Shown: positions 53,956-62,986 of the stretch, one piece after another | Position numbering within the stretch: the stretch's first letter is position 1 | Layout: each line of letters starts with the position of its first letter | Source of the DNA: Methanolobus chelungpuianus | GTDB taxonomy: Archaea; Halobacteriota; Methanosarcinia; Methanosarcinales; Methanosarcinaceae | Reading direction: 5' to 3' | NCBI RefSeq assembly: GCF_024500045.1 | Contig: NZ_JTEO01000002.1 | Span: forward strand, 248,001-312,000 | Length of the DNA: 64,000 nucleotides | Translations under genes and position numbers: made by a program | Notes under the pieces: model-generated | What the model was told of the DNA's origin: nothing | Database searches by the model: none | Seen by the model: only the letters and a program-made list of their open reading frames with translations

Positions 53956-53968
53956 GGCCGGTCATTTT
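53940..53968 (+). terminator. Terminator overlapping the argC stop
   Basis: GACCGGCC and GGCCGGTC form a perfect 8-bp stem (53940-53963) with the argC stop codon TGA in the 8-base loop, followed by ATTTTAC. Confidence 0.7.
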
Positions 53969-54175
53969 ACTGCCAGGGACTGCGATCTTGAGTATGGTTA
54001 TGTGAGTAAGGCCAGCGGATTGATTATATAAATTGTTCCTAGGTCTTTTAGGGAGCAATCCATGTTTCATTCTCTTTTTTCAGTCCTTTACGTTGCAGAG
54101 TTAAACAGGATAGGTTCCCCATCCAATCCTTATATATGAATTCCTTACATAACTTCTATTCATTGGGTGAGATGC

Positions 54176-55666
54176 ATGGAGATACAGGATTGGGAAAAGC
54201 ATTACGAAGCTGCCTATTTAGATATAACCCGTTCTTTAAAGGATGTCCGCGGGGTGTTTGTGGCCTATAACAGCAATATAGATGCCATCAAGCATGTCAG
54301 GGAAGAAGAAGTGAGCAAGCTCGTTGACCTTCTCGGGTGCAGCGCCATCCAGGAGCAGGTCGTGCAGTATCCCCGTGAGATAAAGGATCCTGTGGAGCTT
54401 ATGGCCAGGCTGGTGATATCCATGCGTGACGGGAAGGCTGCGGAAGTGCCGACATATGATACCGATATTCATGAGTGGCTGACGGACAATCTCGGGTTCG
54501 ACCGGGCTCGCATGGGCGGGCAGGCGGGTATTATGTCCAACCTGCTGGCAAATCTGGGTGTGCAGAATGTCATCACCTATGTGCCCTGGCTGTCAAAGGA
54601 GCAGGCGGAGTACTTTGTCGAATCTCCCAATCTTGTGCATCCGGCAGTGGAGAACGGTCAGCTTGTCCTGAAGCACCCGAAGGAAATATACGATAAGAAC
54701 CTGAAGCCAAAGGTGAACTGGATACTGGAATTCTCCAGGGGCACCAGGGTTTGCTGCTCAGGGGAATGCTTCACAGTTCCCAGAGATAACCGCCTGATAA
54801 TATCATCCCGGCCCCAATGGCTGCACATCGATATGAGCAAAGAGCTCTATGAGAGCCTTCCTTACATAAGGAAGAAAATAGACGGGGCCCTGCTTGCAGG
54901 CTATCAGATGATCAGGGAGGAGTATGAGGACGGAACTACCTACCACGATTATGTGGAGAAGTCTGTCAATGTCATCTGCAGGCTGAAGGAATGTAATCCC
55001 AGGATGCAGATCCATGTCGAGTTCACATCCATACAGAACAAGGTCATCCGCAAGGCGATCCTTACAGAGATAGTCAAAGAGCATGCCACATCCCTTGGCC
55101 TCGATACCGTGGAAGTTGCCAATGCGCTCAACGTGCTCGGCTACGAAGAACTGGCATTTGCTGTCATGAGCAAGGACGAAAGAAGCGTGATAGCCCTATA
55201 CGAAGGAGCTGTCAGGCTGCTCAGGGATTTGCAGCTGCAGGTGGTCAATATCCATTCCCTGGGTCACTATATCAGTCTTGTTTCCCCGGACCATCCCGTG
55301 GATGTGGACGGCCACCGCGATGCGCTGCTGTTCGCTTCGGTACTGGCAGCCACCCAGGCCTCTGTGGGGCATATCAACAGCATCGGCGACACAAAAGAAG
55401 GTCTGAAGGTGCCTGTCTACACAAAGGGTCATGAGGATCTTGCCAGCCTGGCTGAGTATCTTGTACGCAAGGGAGTGTGCTCCCTGGAAGAGTTCGAGGA
55501 CGGATGCGTCAATGCAATGGGGCACAGCCTGGTGATCGTACCTACAAAGGTCGTAGACAAGCCCGCAGGTACCGTGGGAATAGGGGACGCAATTTCCGCG
55601 GGTGCCTTTGTGGCCTTGCTCACCAAGATAAAAGACAAAGGCGAAAAATGCGCGGAGCAGGCATGA
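54176..55666 (+). CDS. pfkC: ADP-dependent phosphofructokinase/glucokinase family kinase
   Basis: Uses ADP, not ATP, as phosphoryl donor in the modified archaeal glycolysis; some family members phosphorylate fructose 6-phosphate, some glucose, some both. 496 residues from ATG 54176, which GGGTGA precedes. Ribokinase-like fold marks: YNSNIDAI near the N-terminus, GGQAGIMSN, the NXXE-like HVEFTSI region and the catalytic GTVGIGDAISAG, where Asp is the general base. A TATA-like CTTATATATGAA lies at 54128-54139. Its stop overlaps a second kinase of the same family (ATGA). Methanosarcinales enzymes characterised so far are mainly phosphofructokinases. Confidence 0.9.
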   Translation: MEIQDWEKHYEAAYLDITRSLKDVRGVFVAYNSNIDAIKHVREEEVSKLVDLLGCSAIQEQVVQYPREIKDPVELMARLVISMRDGKAAEVPTYDTDIHEWLTDNLGFDRARMGGQAGIMSNLLANLGVQNVITYVPWLSKEQAEYFVESPNLVHPAVENGQLVLKHPKEIYDKNLKPKVNWILEFSRGTRVCCSGECFTVPRDNRLIISSRPQWLHIDMSKELYESLPYIRKKIDGALLAGYQMIREEYEDGTTYHDYVEKSVNVICRLKECNPRMQIHVEFTSIQNKVIRKAILTEIVKEHATSLGLDTVEVANALNVLGYEELAFAVMSKDERSVIALYEGAVRLLRDLQLQVVNIHSLGHYISLVSPDHPVDVDGHRDALLFASVLAATQASVGHINSIGDTKEGLKVPVYTKGHEDLASLAEYLVRKGVCSLEEFEDGCVNAMGHSLVIVPTKVVDKPAGTVGIGDAISAGAFVALLTKIKDKGEKCAEQA

Positions 55667-57015
55667 ACATCCTCTGTGCATACAATGCGAACATAGATGC
55701 CATCTATAAAGTGGAGGGTCCGCAGATAAGCCTGGTTGCCAGTGACTATGAGGAAGAGATAGCTGCAGGACTGAAGTGCCTCCCAGGCTCCATATCCTCG
55801 ATACCTGACTTCTTTGCCGGACTCTTCTCCTGCATGCAGCATGGTACAGGGGCCGAATGGATGATTCTGGACAAGGGAGTCTACCAGTGGCTCAGGTCGA
55901 ACTTCCTCGATGGCTCTTTCCTGCGCATGGGTGGCAATATGGGTATTATGGCGAATGTACTCTCGGAACTGGGAGCATCCAGAGTCATACCTAACGTTCC
56001 CAATCCTTCTCCGCTACAGATGTCTTTCTTCTCTGACAGGGCTATCTTCATCCCGTATGAGGGAAATATGAAAAAGAGCTCGCATTTATCTGAAGGTGAT
56101 TCATCGGTGTCTGCCCCCGAACTGATACATTTCGTGTTCGATTTCAGGAAAGGGGATACCTTCATCCTTGGCGGGAAGGAGATAAGAGTGCCGAGGGAGA
56201 ACAGGTTCATTGCCACCTACGACCTCCTCAACTTTGAACTGTATGCAGATGAGCACTTCAGCCGTTATGCCCGGGATAATATCAGGGATATGGAAGGGGC
56301 TTTGATAGCGGGTTACCACCTGCTCCGCGAGGTCTATCCGGACGGCAGCGGGTATGCGGATAAGCTTCGCAGGTCCCTGGACCAGTTAAGCTCATGGAAG
56401 GCAGACAACAGCAAACTGCAGATCCATGCGGAGCTGGGCCATTTCGCTTCTGTGAACATAGCTTCGGACGTATTTTCAGGCCTTGCTCCCATTGCTGACA
56501 GTATCGGCCTGAACGAGGATGAGCTTACCACACTTGCAGATATATATAAGGTCAGCAGTTCCGGAATACTTGATATGGACGCAATGTCCGTCATCAGGAC
56601 CGCTGCATCCCTGTGCGATCTGTTCAACATCGGGAGGATACTGGTGCATACAAGGGAGTTCGTTATCTCGGTATCCAGGACGCCGGTCCCTTCATCACTG
56701 AAAACCTTCGAGGCTCTGCAATTCGGTATCAGGTGCGCTGCAGCATTTGCATGTACGGGGAAGCTCGCAGACAGGAATACGCTGGTGGCAGTCTCCTCCG
56801 AGATAGAGGAGAGCGGTCATGGCAGGATGCAGATAGCAGGACTGGAAAAGGAGATCCCTCTGGTGTACAGGGAGAACGGTGTTATTGCCGAGTATCGTAA
56901 CTACTCGGTATGTGCTGTTCCAACCAGGCTATGCAGCCAGCCGGTATCCACAGTGGGACTGGGTGACACCGTATCTTCCGCCATATTCTTAAGGGAACTT
57001 GAACTTGGGTCCTGA
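55663..57015 (+). CDS. Second ADP-dependent sugar kinase-like protein
   Basis: 450 residues, paralogue of the preceding kinase. ATG 55663 overlaps the upstream stop by 4 bp; the same frame stays open far upstream within pfkC, but those codons are not homologous. Family marks are kept: AYNANIDAIYKV, GGNMGIMAN, IHAELGHFAS and VGLGDTVSSAIF with the catalytic Asp of G-x-G-D. It is shorter and clearly diverged, so its substrate may differ. The next gene, a DNA glycosylase, begins one base after its stop from ATG 57017, so all three genes are probably one operon. Confidence 0.86.
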   Translation: MNILCAYNANIDAIYKVEGPQISLVASDYEEEIAAGLKCLPGSISSIPDFFAGLFSCMQHGTGAEWMILDKGVYQWLRSNFLDGSFLRMGGNMGIMANVLSELGASRVIPNVPNPSPLQMSFFSDRAIFIPYEGNMKKSSHLSEGDSSVSAPELIHFVFDFRKGDTFILGGKEIRVPRENRFIATYDLLNFELYADEHFSRYARDNIRDMEGALIAGYHLLREVYPDGSGYADKLRRSLDQLSSWKADNSKLQIHAELGHFASVNIASDVFSGLAPIADSIGLNEDELTTLADIYKVSSSGILDMDAMSVIRTAASLCDLFNIGRILVHTREFVISVSRTPVPSSLKTFEALQFGIRCAAAFACTGKLADRNTLVAVSSEIEESGHGRMQIAGLEKEIPLVYRENGVIAEYRNYSVCAVPTRLCSQPVSTVGLGDTVSSAIFLRELELGS

Positions 57016-57016
57016 T

Positions 57017-57856
57017 ATGTACGAGCTCTTCTGCGAGGATTTCAATCTTGATTACACTCTGGACTGCGGTCAGGTGTTCAGATGGGACAAGCCCGGTGAC
57101 TGGTGGGTGGGTGTTGTGAAAGGCAGCGTCGTGCGGTTGCAGCAGGACAAAGTGACAGGTAAAGTGCTTGTCGACTCCTCCCTGCCAAAAGAGTTCCTTG
57201 AACACTACTTCAGGTTCGATGACGACCTCGATGATATCTTGCGCCGGGTCAACAGGGACGTTTTCATGGACGAAGCTATAAGTAAGTACAGGGGGCTCCG
57301 GCTTATACGACAGGATCCCTGGGAGTGCCTGATATCCTACATGCTCGCCACGGCCTGGAGCATTCCCAATATTAAGAGAGGCATATCCCTGTTATCAGCC
57401 CGCTACGGAAAGAAGATCGGGGATGGCTATTACAGCTTCCCGGAGCCGGAAACCCTTGCCGGCCTGTGTGATGGCGAGCTGAGGGACTGCAAGCTGGGAT
57501 TCAGGTCCGGTCGCATTGTCAAGGCTGCAAGGCATGTGATGGGTGGCAATCTTGTACTGGACGAGCTCTTCAGCGCCGACTACAGGGAAGCAAGACAGAG
57601 GCTGATGTTCCTGGAGGGCATAGGTGAGAAAGTTGCGGACTGCATCCTGCTCTTTGCATTCGGGAAAATGGAAGCCTTCCCAGTGGACACCCATGTGGAA
57701 AAGGTCGTAAGGTACTATTATGGCAGCCATGAGTTCTTCAACGGCAGCGTCACAAAAAGCAAGATTGGTGACTGGGGGCGTATGTACTTCGGGGAGTACT
57801 GCGGCTACGCTCAGCAGTATTTCTTCTACCAGAAAAGGCTTGAAGGCCTTGTATGA
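57017..57856 (+). CDS. Ogg1-like 8-oxoguanine DNA glycosylase/lyase
   Basis: Removes oxidised guanine from DNA. 279 residues from ATG 57017; a TTG at 56999 would overlap the kinase. The N-terminal domain opens LDYTLDCGQVFRW, as in Ogg1/AlkA proteins. The HhH-GPD motif is LEGIGEKVADCILLFAFGK with Lys205 and Asp224 (PVDTHV), spaced 19 residues apart exactly as Lys249 and Asp268 in human OGG1. No Fe-S cluster Cys at the end, which also fits Ogg1. It is the last gene of the sugar-kinase operon, convergent with cca. Confidence 0.9.
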   Translation: MYELFCEDFNLDYTLDCGQVFRWDKPGDWWVGVVKGSVVRLQQDKVTGKVLVDSSLPKEFLEHYFRFDDDLDDILRRVNRDVFMDEAISKYRGLRLIRQDPWECLISYMLATAWSIPNIKRGISLLSARYGKKIGDGYYSFPEPETLAGLCDGELRDCKLGFRSGRIVKAARHVMGGNLVLDELFSADYREARQRLMFLEGIGEKVADCILLFAFGKMEAFPVDTHVEKVVRYYYGSHEFFNGSVTKSKIGDWGRMYFGEYCGYAQQYFFYQKRLEGLV

Positions 57857-57912
57857 TCGTGGCCGAGGGAAAGCAAACAGGAAGGGGATGAGTACAATAG
57901 GGAATGGCAGGT

Positions 57913-59283
57913 TCAGTTCCCTTTCCATTTATTCAGGGACCGCCTGAAATCCTCCTCTTCTATAAGGCAGATCTCCTCATTCTCCAGTATCCTGAACCCC
58001 TGCCTTACGGATTCGGTAAGCTGTTTTCCCATAGAGCAGGCAGCCAGCTTTTCCTGGAGAAGGTCTTTTGCTGCCGTGAACTTCCTTTTTATATCTGCCA
58101 CATAGTATCCGTCCTCTATGTAAAAGGCAAAAGTGTCTGCAGAGCCTTTGTACTTTGAAATGAAATTCTGTGCATGCTTACGCTCCCATACAGGAGGGCC
58201 CCTGTGCTTTTTCACATCAGGCAGCTTCGCACAAAGCAGTTCCACTACGATGGCGGCTTGTTCTCCTGCCCACCTGCTACTGTTCAATATACTGAAGCCA
58301 TGCTGTTCAAGCAATGCTCTTACGCTCGATTCCATCTTGTCCAGCTGAGGATAGAGCACATCCTCAACAATGTCCGGCTTGCCGAACACTATTGCCACAA
58401 AGGAGCTTTCCCTCTCACTGATCATGCCAAGTACTTGCTGGTCTGTAAGCGGTATCTCCGGTTCGGGGAAGAAGAAGCTAAGGGAAGGTTCCTCCAGATA
58501 TGAACAGCACGCGTCGATAAACCTGCAAAACCTGTCCAGGGAAAGTGCAGCAGCCACATTCCGCTTGGGGTCGGTGGGGTCAACGACTACAAGAGATTCG
58601 CTGTGTGTCACTGTCCCATGCCCGTGAAGGTCGATGACCACTCCAGGTTTCCAGTTGCATGCGCCGGATATGACTCCTTCGAAGGATTCATAGCTGATGA
58701 TCAGCAGTTCTGTAAGATAGCCGGAAAAACCCTGGGTGCGCAGTTCCGAACCATATACTCCGGTCCCTTTCATGAACTGCTTCAGCTTGAGAACCTCGTC
58801 TTCCATCCCTCTGATATGCGTTTTGACAAACTCGCTGTGAAAAGGCGTCCTGTCAACAGCAGATTTCATATCGGAGGCGCAGCCGACTGCAAAACAGGGT
58901 ACCATGTCAACATCGAACCCTCTGTAGTGCATATTAAGATAAGGATGTTCGGCATAGCGCTCTTCATACCTGTCTGCACCCTTTGCGATATCCCTTGCTA
59001 TCAGGAGGCCATACTTTTCCAGTTCGTCTCTGGTCTTCTGCACAGGGAACGGGATAAATATGTCAAGGTCGTGCGTCCCGGATGTCCATGTATCCCTGGC
59101 AGCGGAACCTACCAGTTTTGCACGGATGCCACTGACACCAAGTCCGGCAGCGGTAGAATCCACTTTACTGAGCAGGTCCTGTACTACTGCCAGAAGCCTT
59201 TTTTTCTCTTCCGGGGATGGTTTCACCCTGCGGAGGACTTCATTTTCCACTTCGATTCTTCTATCCATCACTGAGGTAGTCAT
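57913..59283 (-). CDS. cca: CCA-adding tRNA nucleotidyltransferase, archaeal class I
   Basis: Adds or repairs the CCA end of tRNAs without a template. 456 residues, the usual archaeal length. The nucleotidyltransferase motif is KLVGSAARDTWTSGTHDLDI, with catalytic Asp72 and Asp74 in D-x-D. The third carboxylate lies in the FDVDMVPCF strand. Central and C-terminal archaeal CCA domains follow (VVDPTDPKRNVAAALS and later). It is transcribed alone, divergent from the MMPL exporter. Confidence 0.94.
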   Translation of the reverse strand: MTTSVMDRRIEVENEVLRRVKPSPEEKKRLLAVVQDLLSKVDSTAAGLGVSGIRAKLVGSAARDTWTSGTHDLDIFIPFPVQKTRDELEKYGLLIARDIAKGADRYEERYAEHPYLNMHYRGFDVDMVPCFAVGCASDMKSAVDRTPFHSEFVKTHIRGMEDEVLKLKQFMKGTGVYGSELRTQGFSGYLTELLIISYESFEGVISGACNWKPGVVIDLHGHGTVTHSESLVVVDPTDPKRNVAAALSLDRFCRFIDACCSYLEEPSLSFFFPEPEIPLTDQQVLGMISERESSFVAIVFGKPDIVEDVLYPQLDKMESSVRALLEQHGFSILNSSRWAGEQAAIVVELLCAKLPDVKKHRGPPVWERKHAQNFISKYKGSADTFAFYIEDGYYVADIKRKFTAAKDLLQEKLAACSMGKQLTESVRQGFRILENEEICLIEEEDFRRSLNKWKGN

Positions 59284-59377
59284 CCTTTTCTGATATCAAG
59301 TTTTGCATAATGCTGTACTTCAGCATCAATGGCTTTCACTTCTGTATCACACGTGCTCTGGCTTGCATACTTTGGTT

Positions 59378-59399
59378 TGTTGTTATTGAAATAACAACA
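59378..59399. promoter_or_regulatory. 22-bp operator-like inverted repeat upstream of the exporter
   Basis: TGTTGTTATT-GA-AATAACAACA: perfect 10-bp arms with a 2-bp spacer, in the 212-bp divergent region between cca and the MMPL exporter. A TATA-like TATTTATAG follows at about 59421-59429. The site would overlap or adjoin the upstream promoter element of the exporter operon. TetR/MarR-type repressors of exporters use sites of this shape, but no such regulator gene is adjacent. Confidence 0.6.
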
Positions 59400-59495
59400 G
59401 AAAACCGCATTTTGACAAAGTATTTATAGAATCAATCCTATCTATCCCCAAATCATAGATGTTCAAACCTGACTAAAAATCGAGGGGGCTTATGT

Positions 59496-61862
59496 ATCAA
59501 AAATCTATTTGAGAAGCTTGGTCAGTTCATTGAAGATAATACTATCCCTATAATTCTCATCGCTTTTCTGTGCATCATCATATCATTCCAGGGTGCCCAG
59601 TTCATAGAAATGAAGTCGGGTACGGATACCTTCGTTGAGAAGACCTCAACTCTATATCAGGATTTTGATCATCTCTATCTCAACCTTTTCAGTACCGGAT
59701 CCATAGTAATACTGGTGGAGGGGGATGATGTAGCAGACCCGGCCGCCTTGCAGGCAATGGACCGGATACATCAGATCACCCGGAATATTCCGGGCGTGCT
59801 GGAGGTTACATCCCCCTCCCAGGTGATAAAGGATGCCAATTACCGCAACACAGGCAGCCGTACGCTCCCGGATGATTCTGACACCCTCGATTCTATAATT
59901 GCCTCCGATATGCCTTCGTATATAATGCCTGACAGGACGCATGCTGTCATATCTGTTGTGTTCAGTGGTACAACTTCTGAAAGCATGCAGGAGGAAATCC
60001 TCAGGGAGACACAGGATGCTATCGGTTTTGCCGAGTTTCCTCCCGGCTACAAGGTAATAGTTACGGGCGATGTGGCCTTCGGCAATGCAATGAACGAGGA
60101 AATGAATACAAGCATGGGCACTCTGCTTGTTATTTCAGTGGTATTGATGGTTCTTGTATTATATCTTGTCTTCAGGCATGTTCGCTGGAGACTTCTGCCT
60201 CTTCCGGTGGTCCTGCTTGGCATTATATTCACATTCGGTGCAATGGGATACCTGGACATACCGATGACCATGGTATCTATGGCAGCCTTCCCTGTACTTA
60301 TAGGCCTTGGTATTGATTATGCTATCCAGTTCCATAACCGCATCGAAGAGGAGTTCGAGCGCAATCATTCGGCAGCCACTGCAGTGATAGAGACCGTTAA
60401 GCATACAGGTCCTGCGGTACTGATAGCGCTCATCATTACAGCGCTTGGTTTTGCCTCGCTGTTCACATCCTCCGTCCCCATGGTGCAGGACTTTGGGAAA
60501 CTGCTCCTGATAGGCGTAATAATGTGCTTCCTTGCCTCTCTCTTTGTGGGCGTTACGGTCCTCTATGGCTTCCATGAGTTTTCTCAGCATCCTGTTCTCA
60601 GTAAGCTTCCTTTCAGAAGGAAAATACCGGATGTGAACAAGAAAGCAAAGCATGAGGAGACAGTCCATGAACCCGACCTTACAGACAGGCTTCTGGAAAA
60701 GGCAGCCGTGCTCTCCATGCGCCATCCTCTCCTAGTGATAGGGGTTGCAGGTTTCCTTTGCCTCGGAGGGCTATATTTTGATGCACAGGTTCCTATACAG
60801 ACCGATGTACAGACATTCGTTCCGCAGGATATGCCTGCGCTTATTGACCTGGTGCACATGGGTGAGATCCTTGGAGGGAGTGAGGAGCTCAATGTCATCA
60901 TAAAAACAGACGACAATGCAAACCCGCAGCTGCTTGAGTGGATAGATCGCTTCTCTTCCCACGAGGTTGAGAACAGAGGTCACATCTACAGTTCTTCCAG
61001 TATCGTTGATGTTGTCAAGTCCATGAACGGCGGTACAATACCAGATGATTCCCGGGAGATCAGGGCATTGTATGCACAGGTCCCGGAAGTCCAGAGAGAG
61101 AGGCTGCTCCATGGCAACAACATGCTGATCCTTAACCTGGGAATCGGCAATGCCATGGGAGAGCTCGGGCTTGAAGGCATTAAGGACCTTACACGTGTGG
61201 TACAGGAGGATATAGGATGGATGCCGCCACCGCCGGGCACCAGTGTAACAATCACAGGTGGATCGGTTGTATTCTTCACGGTCATCTCGGCACTCACATC
61301 CGGGCGTATGCTCATGACCCTGCTTGGACTCGTACTGGTCTTTGCCGGCTTGCTTGTGATCTACCGTGATTACCTGAAGGCTCTGACGCCGGTAGTCACA
61401 ATGTTCATGGTGATCGGTTGGTCAGGCGGCCTGATGTATTACCTGGGCGTGGAGTACACTCCCATGACAGCCACACTGGGAGCTCTTATCCTTGGTGTCG
61501 GCTCGGAGTATGCGGTGCTTATGATGGAAAGGTACTTCGAGGAAAGGGACAAGGGTGCGGCTCCCGAAGAGGCAATGAGGGAAGCCAGTGTCAAGATCGG
61601 AAAGGCGATCGTGACTTCCGGTCTTACGACAGTCTTCGGTTTCTCAGCCCTGATAGCCTCACCTTTCAGTATGACAAGCAATTTCGGCTTCATAACCGTC
61701 ATGGATGTCATTCTGGCATTGCTCGCTTCTTTCATTGTGTTCCCGGCTGTTATCGTGTTGCTCGATAAGCATCGTGAGAGCCGCAGAGCCCGAAAGAGTG
61801 AGCGTACACTGCAAATTGCAGGTTCTGATGTAAAAACAGCCCATAAGGAGGCAGCGTTGTGA
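59496..61862 (+). CDS. MMPL/RND exporter of the HAE3 type
   Basis: About 788 residues in two similar halves, each with one membrane helix, a large external porter domain and five to six further helices (AFPVLIGLGIDYAIQFHNRIEE in half one; GVGSEYAVLMMERYFEE in half two carry the conserved Asp/Glu). From the first in-frame ATG (59610) the product would lose its first helix. The same frame upstream encodes that helix (FIEDNTIPIILIAFLCIIIS) and the family's usual FEKLGQFIE start, back to ATC 59496. The only ATG near the GAGGGGG ribosome binding site, at 59492, is out of frame by one base. Substrate unknown. Overlaps the next gene by 4 bp. Confidence 0.88.
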   Translation: MKNLFEKLGQFIEDNTIPIILIAFLCIIISFQGAQFIEMKSGTDTFVEKTSTLYQDFDHLYLNLFSTGSIVILVEGDDVADPAALQAMDRIHQITRNIPGVLEVTSPSQVIKDANYRNTGSRTLPDDSDTLDSIIASDMPSYIMPDRTHAVISVVFSGTTSESMQEEILRETQDAIGFAEFPPGYKVIVTGDVAFGNAMNEEMNTSMGTLLVISVVLMVLVLYLVFRHVRWRLLPLPVVLLGIIFTFGAMGYLDIPMTMVSMAAFPVLIGLGIDYAIQFHNRIEEEFERNHSAATAVIETVKHTGPAVLIALIITALGFASLFTSSVPMVQDFGKLLLIGVIMCFLASLFVGVTVLYGFHEFSQHPVLSKLPFRRKIPDVNKKAKHEETVHEPDLTDRLLEKAAVLSMRHPLLVIGVAGFLCLGGLYFDAQVPIQTDVQTFVPQDMPALIDLVHMGEILGGSEELNVIIKTDDNANPQLLEWIDRFSSHEVENRGHIYSSSSIVDVVKSMNGGTIPDDSREIRALYAQVPEVQRERLLHGNNMLILNLGIGNAMGELGLEGIKDLTRVVQEDIGWMPPPPGTSVTITGGSVVFFTVISALTSGRMLMTLLGLVLVFAGLLVIYRDYLKALTPVVTMFMVIGWSGGLMYYLGVEYTPMTATLGALILGVGSEYAVLMMERYFEERDKGAAPEEAMREASVKIGKAIVTSGLTTVFGFSALIASPFSMTSNFGFITVMDVILALLASFIVFPAVIVLLDKHRESRRARKSERTLQIAGSDVKTAHKEAAL

Positions 61863-62959
61863 TGGATATAAATGAAAGAATGCTTCTGAGGAGGTTTAGC
61901 CTGATTGCTGCAGGGATCTGTATCCTTATGGCTGCGATGATGCCTGTGGCAATTGCATCTGTATCAAAGGAATTCATACCTCCGTCTTATCAAACCACTA
62001 CGAACTACTACCGGAGCTATGGTGAACCGGATATATCCGTTTCCGTATTGGGTGACACCGAACTCGAAAGAGGGGAAACGGCCAACCTGGAATTGGTCCT
62101 CTCTAACAGGGGAATATTCTATGGTGTCAAAAGCATCACCAGTGTAGGTGCGTCTACTTCGGCCCACGCTCTTTCTTTGCAGGAGCTGGAGTATGAAAAG
62201 CTCAGGACGACCGCATATGGGGTAAAGACGAGCCTGGTTTCCGGTACGGAATATATCAAGGTAGATCCCACTACCAGCAGCCAGACGCTGAAAGACCCCC
62301 TGTATCCCGGCTCATTGCCAAAGGATCCGCTCGTCTACACCATTACTGTTTCCAATAACGCACCTGCCGGAGTCTATGTGCTGGAAATGCCTGTTACCTA
62401 CGAGTATCAGAGTGATGTAAGGATGACCCGGGGAGAGGCAGTGGCCCTGGGCCTGCCGGACCTGGACCATGTCAAATACTATTCTCCTGTAAACACGACA
62501 CTTTCGGTTCCTGTTATCGTAAAGCCTGCCGCCAAATTCGAAGTGACGAATGTTTCAGGTGAACTCATAGCCGGCAGGCAGAGCTTTGTCAACATCACCT
62601 ATACCAACATGGGCGAGCTTCCTGCAGCAGATGCGGTTGCCAGGCTGATAGTAATGAAGCCGCTCGCTACCGACAGCTCGGTAAGGCCCATGGGTACGCT
62701 TATGCCGGGTGAGAGCAGGACCGTATCTTTCAGCATATCTTCAGAGAGGGAGGCGCTTGATAAGATGTATGCCCTTGATACGGAAGTGAAATACCGCGAT
62801 GTGAACGAAGACCTTGCCTACTCCGGGAATATGAAAGCCAATGTGGATATGCAGTCTTCGGAGAGACAATTTAACATTACCGCTCTGGCTCTGGCAGGTA
62901 TAGTGGTAATGTGTATCGTACTGATCATAAAGACCGTGAAAAAGAATCGCAAAGGATAG
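61859..62959 (+). CDS. COG1361-type exported protein, exporter accessory
   Basis: 366 residues from GTG 61859, with GGAGG upstream; the adjacent ATG 61862 is an alternative. Signal segment (about 13-36), then two or three Ig-like domains (one around ETANLELVLSNRG, one around RQSFVNITYTNMG with a SNNAPAGVYVLEMP signature), and one C-terminal membrane helix (residues about 340-360) with a basic end (KTVKKNRKG). These S-layer-related proteins often sit next to MMPL exporters in methanogens and may form the outer part of the export complex. Start overlaps the exporter stop by 4 bp. Confidence 0.85.
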   Translation: MMDINERMLLRRFSLIAAGICILMAAMMPVAIASVSKEFIPPSYQTTTNYYRSYGEPDISVSVLGDTELERGETANLELVLSNRGIFYGVKSITSVGASTSAHALSLQELEYEKLRTTAYGVKTSLVSGTEYIKVDPTTSSQTLKDPLYPGSLPKDPLVYTITVSNNAPAGVYVLEMPVTYEYQSDVRMTRGEAVALGLPDLDHVKYYSPVNTTLSVPVIVKPAAKFEVTNVSGELIAGRQSFVNITYTNMGELPAADAVARLIVMKPLATDSSVRPMGTLMPGESRTVSFSISSEREALDKMYALDTEVKYRDVNEDLAYSGNMKANVDMQSSERQFNITALALAGIVVMCIVLIIKTVKKNRKG

Positions 62960-62986
62960 CATCAATTAGGACAGAGGAGTAAGATC

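Noticed and set aside
55477-55662. Upstream extension of the second ADP-dependent kinase within pfkC
   Set aside because: The extra codons overlap the end of pfkC in another frame and show no kinase homology; ATG 55663 fits the ATGA overlap.
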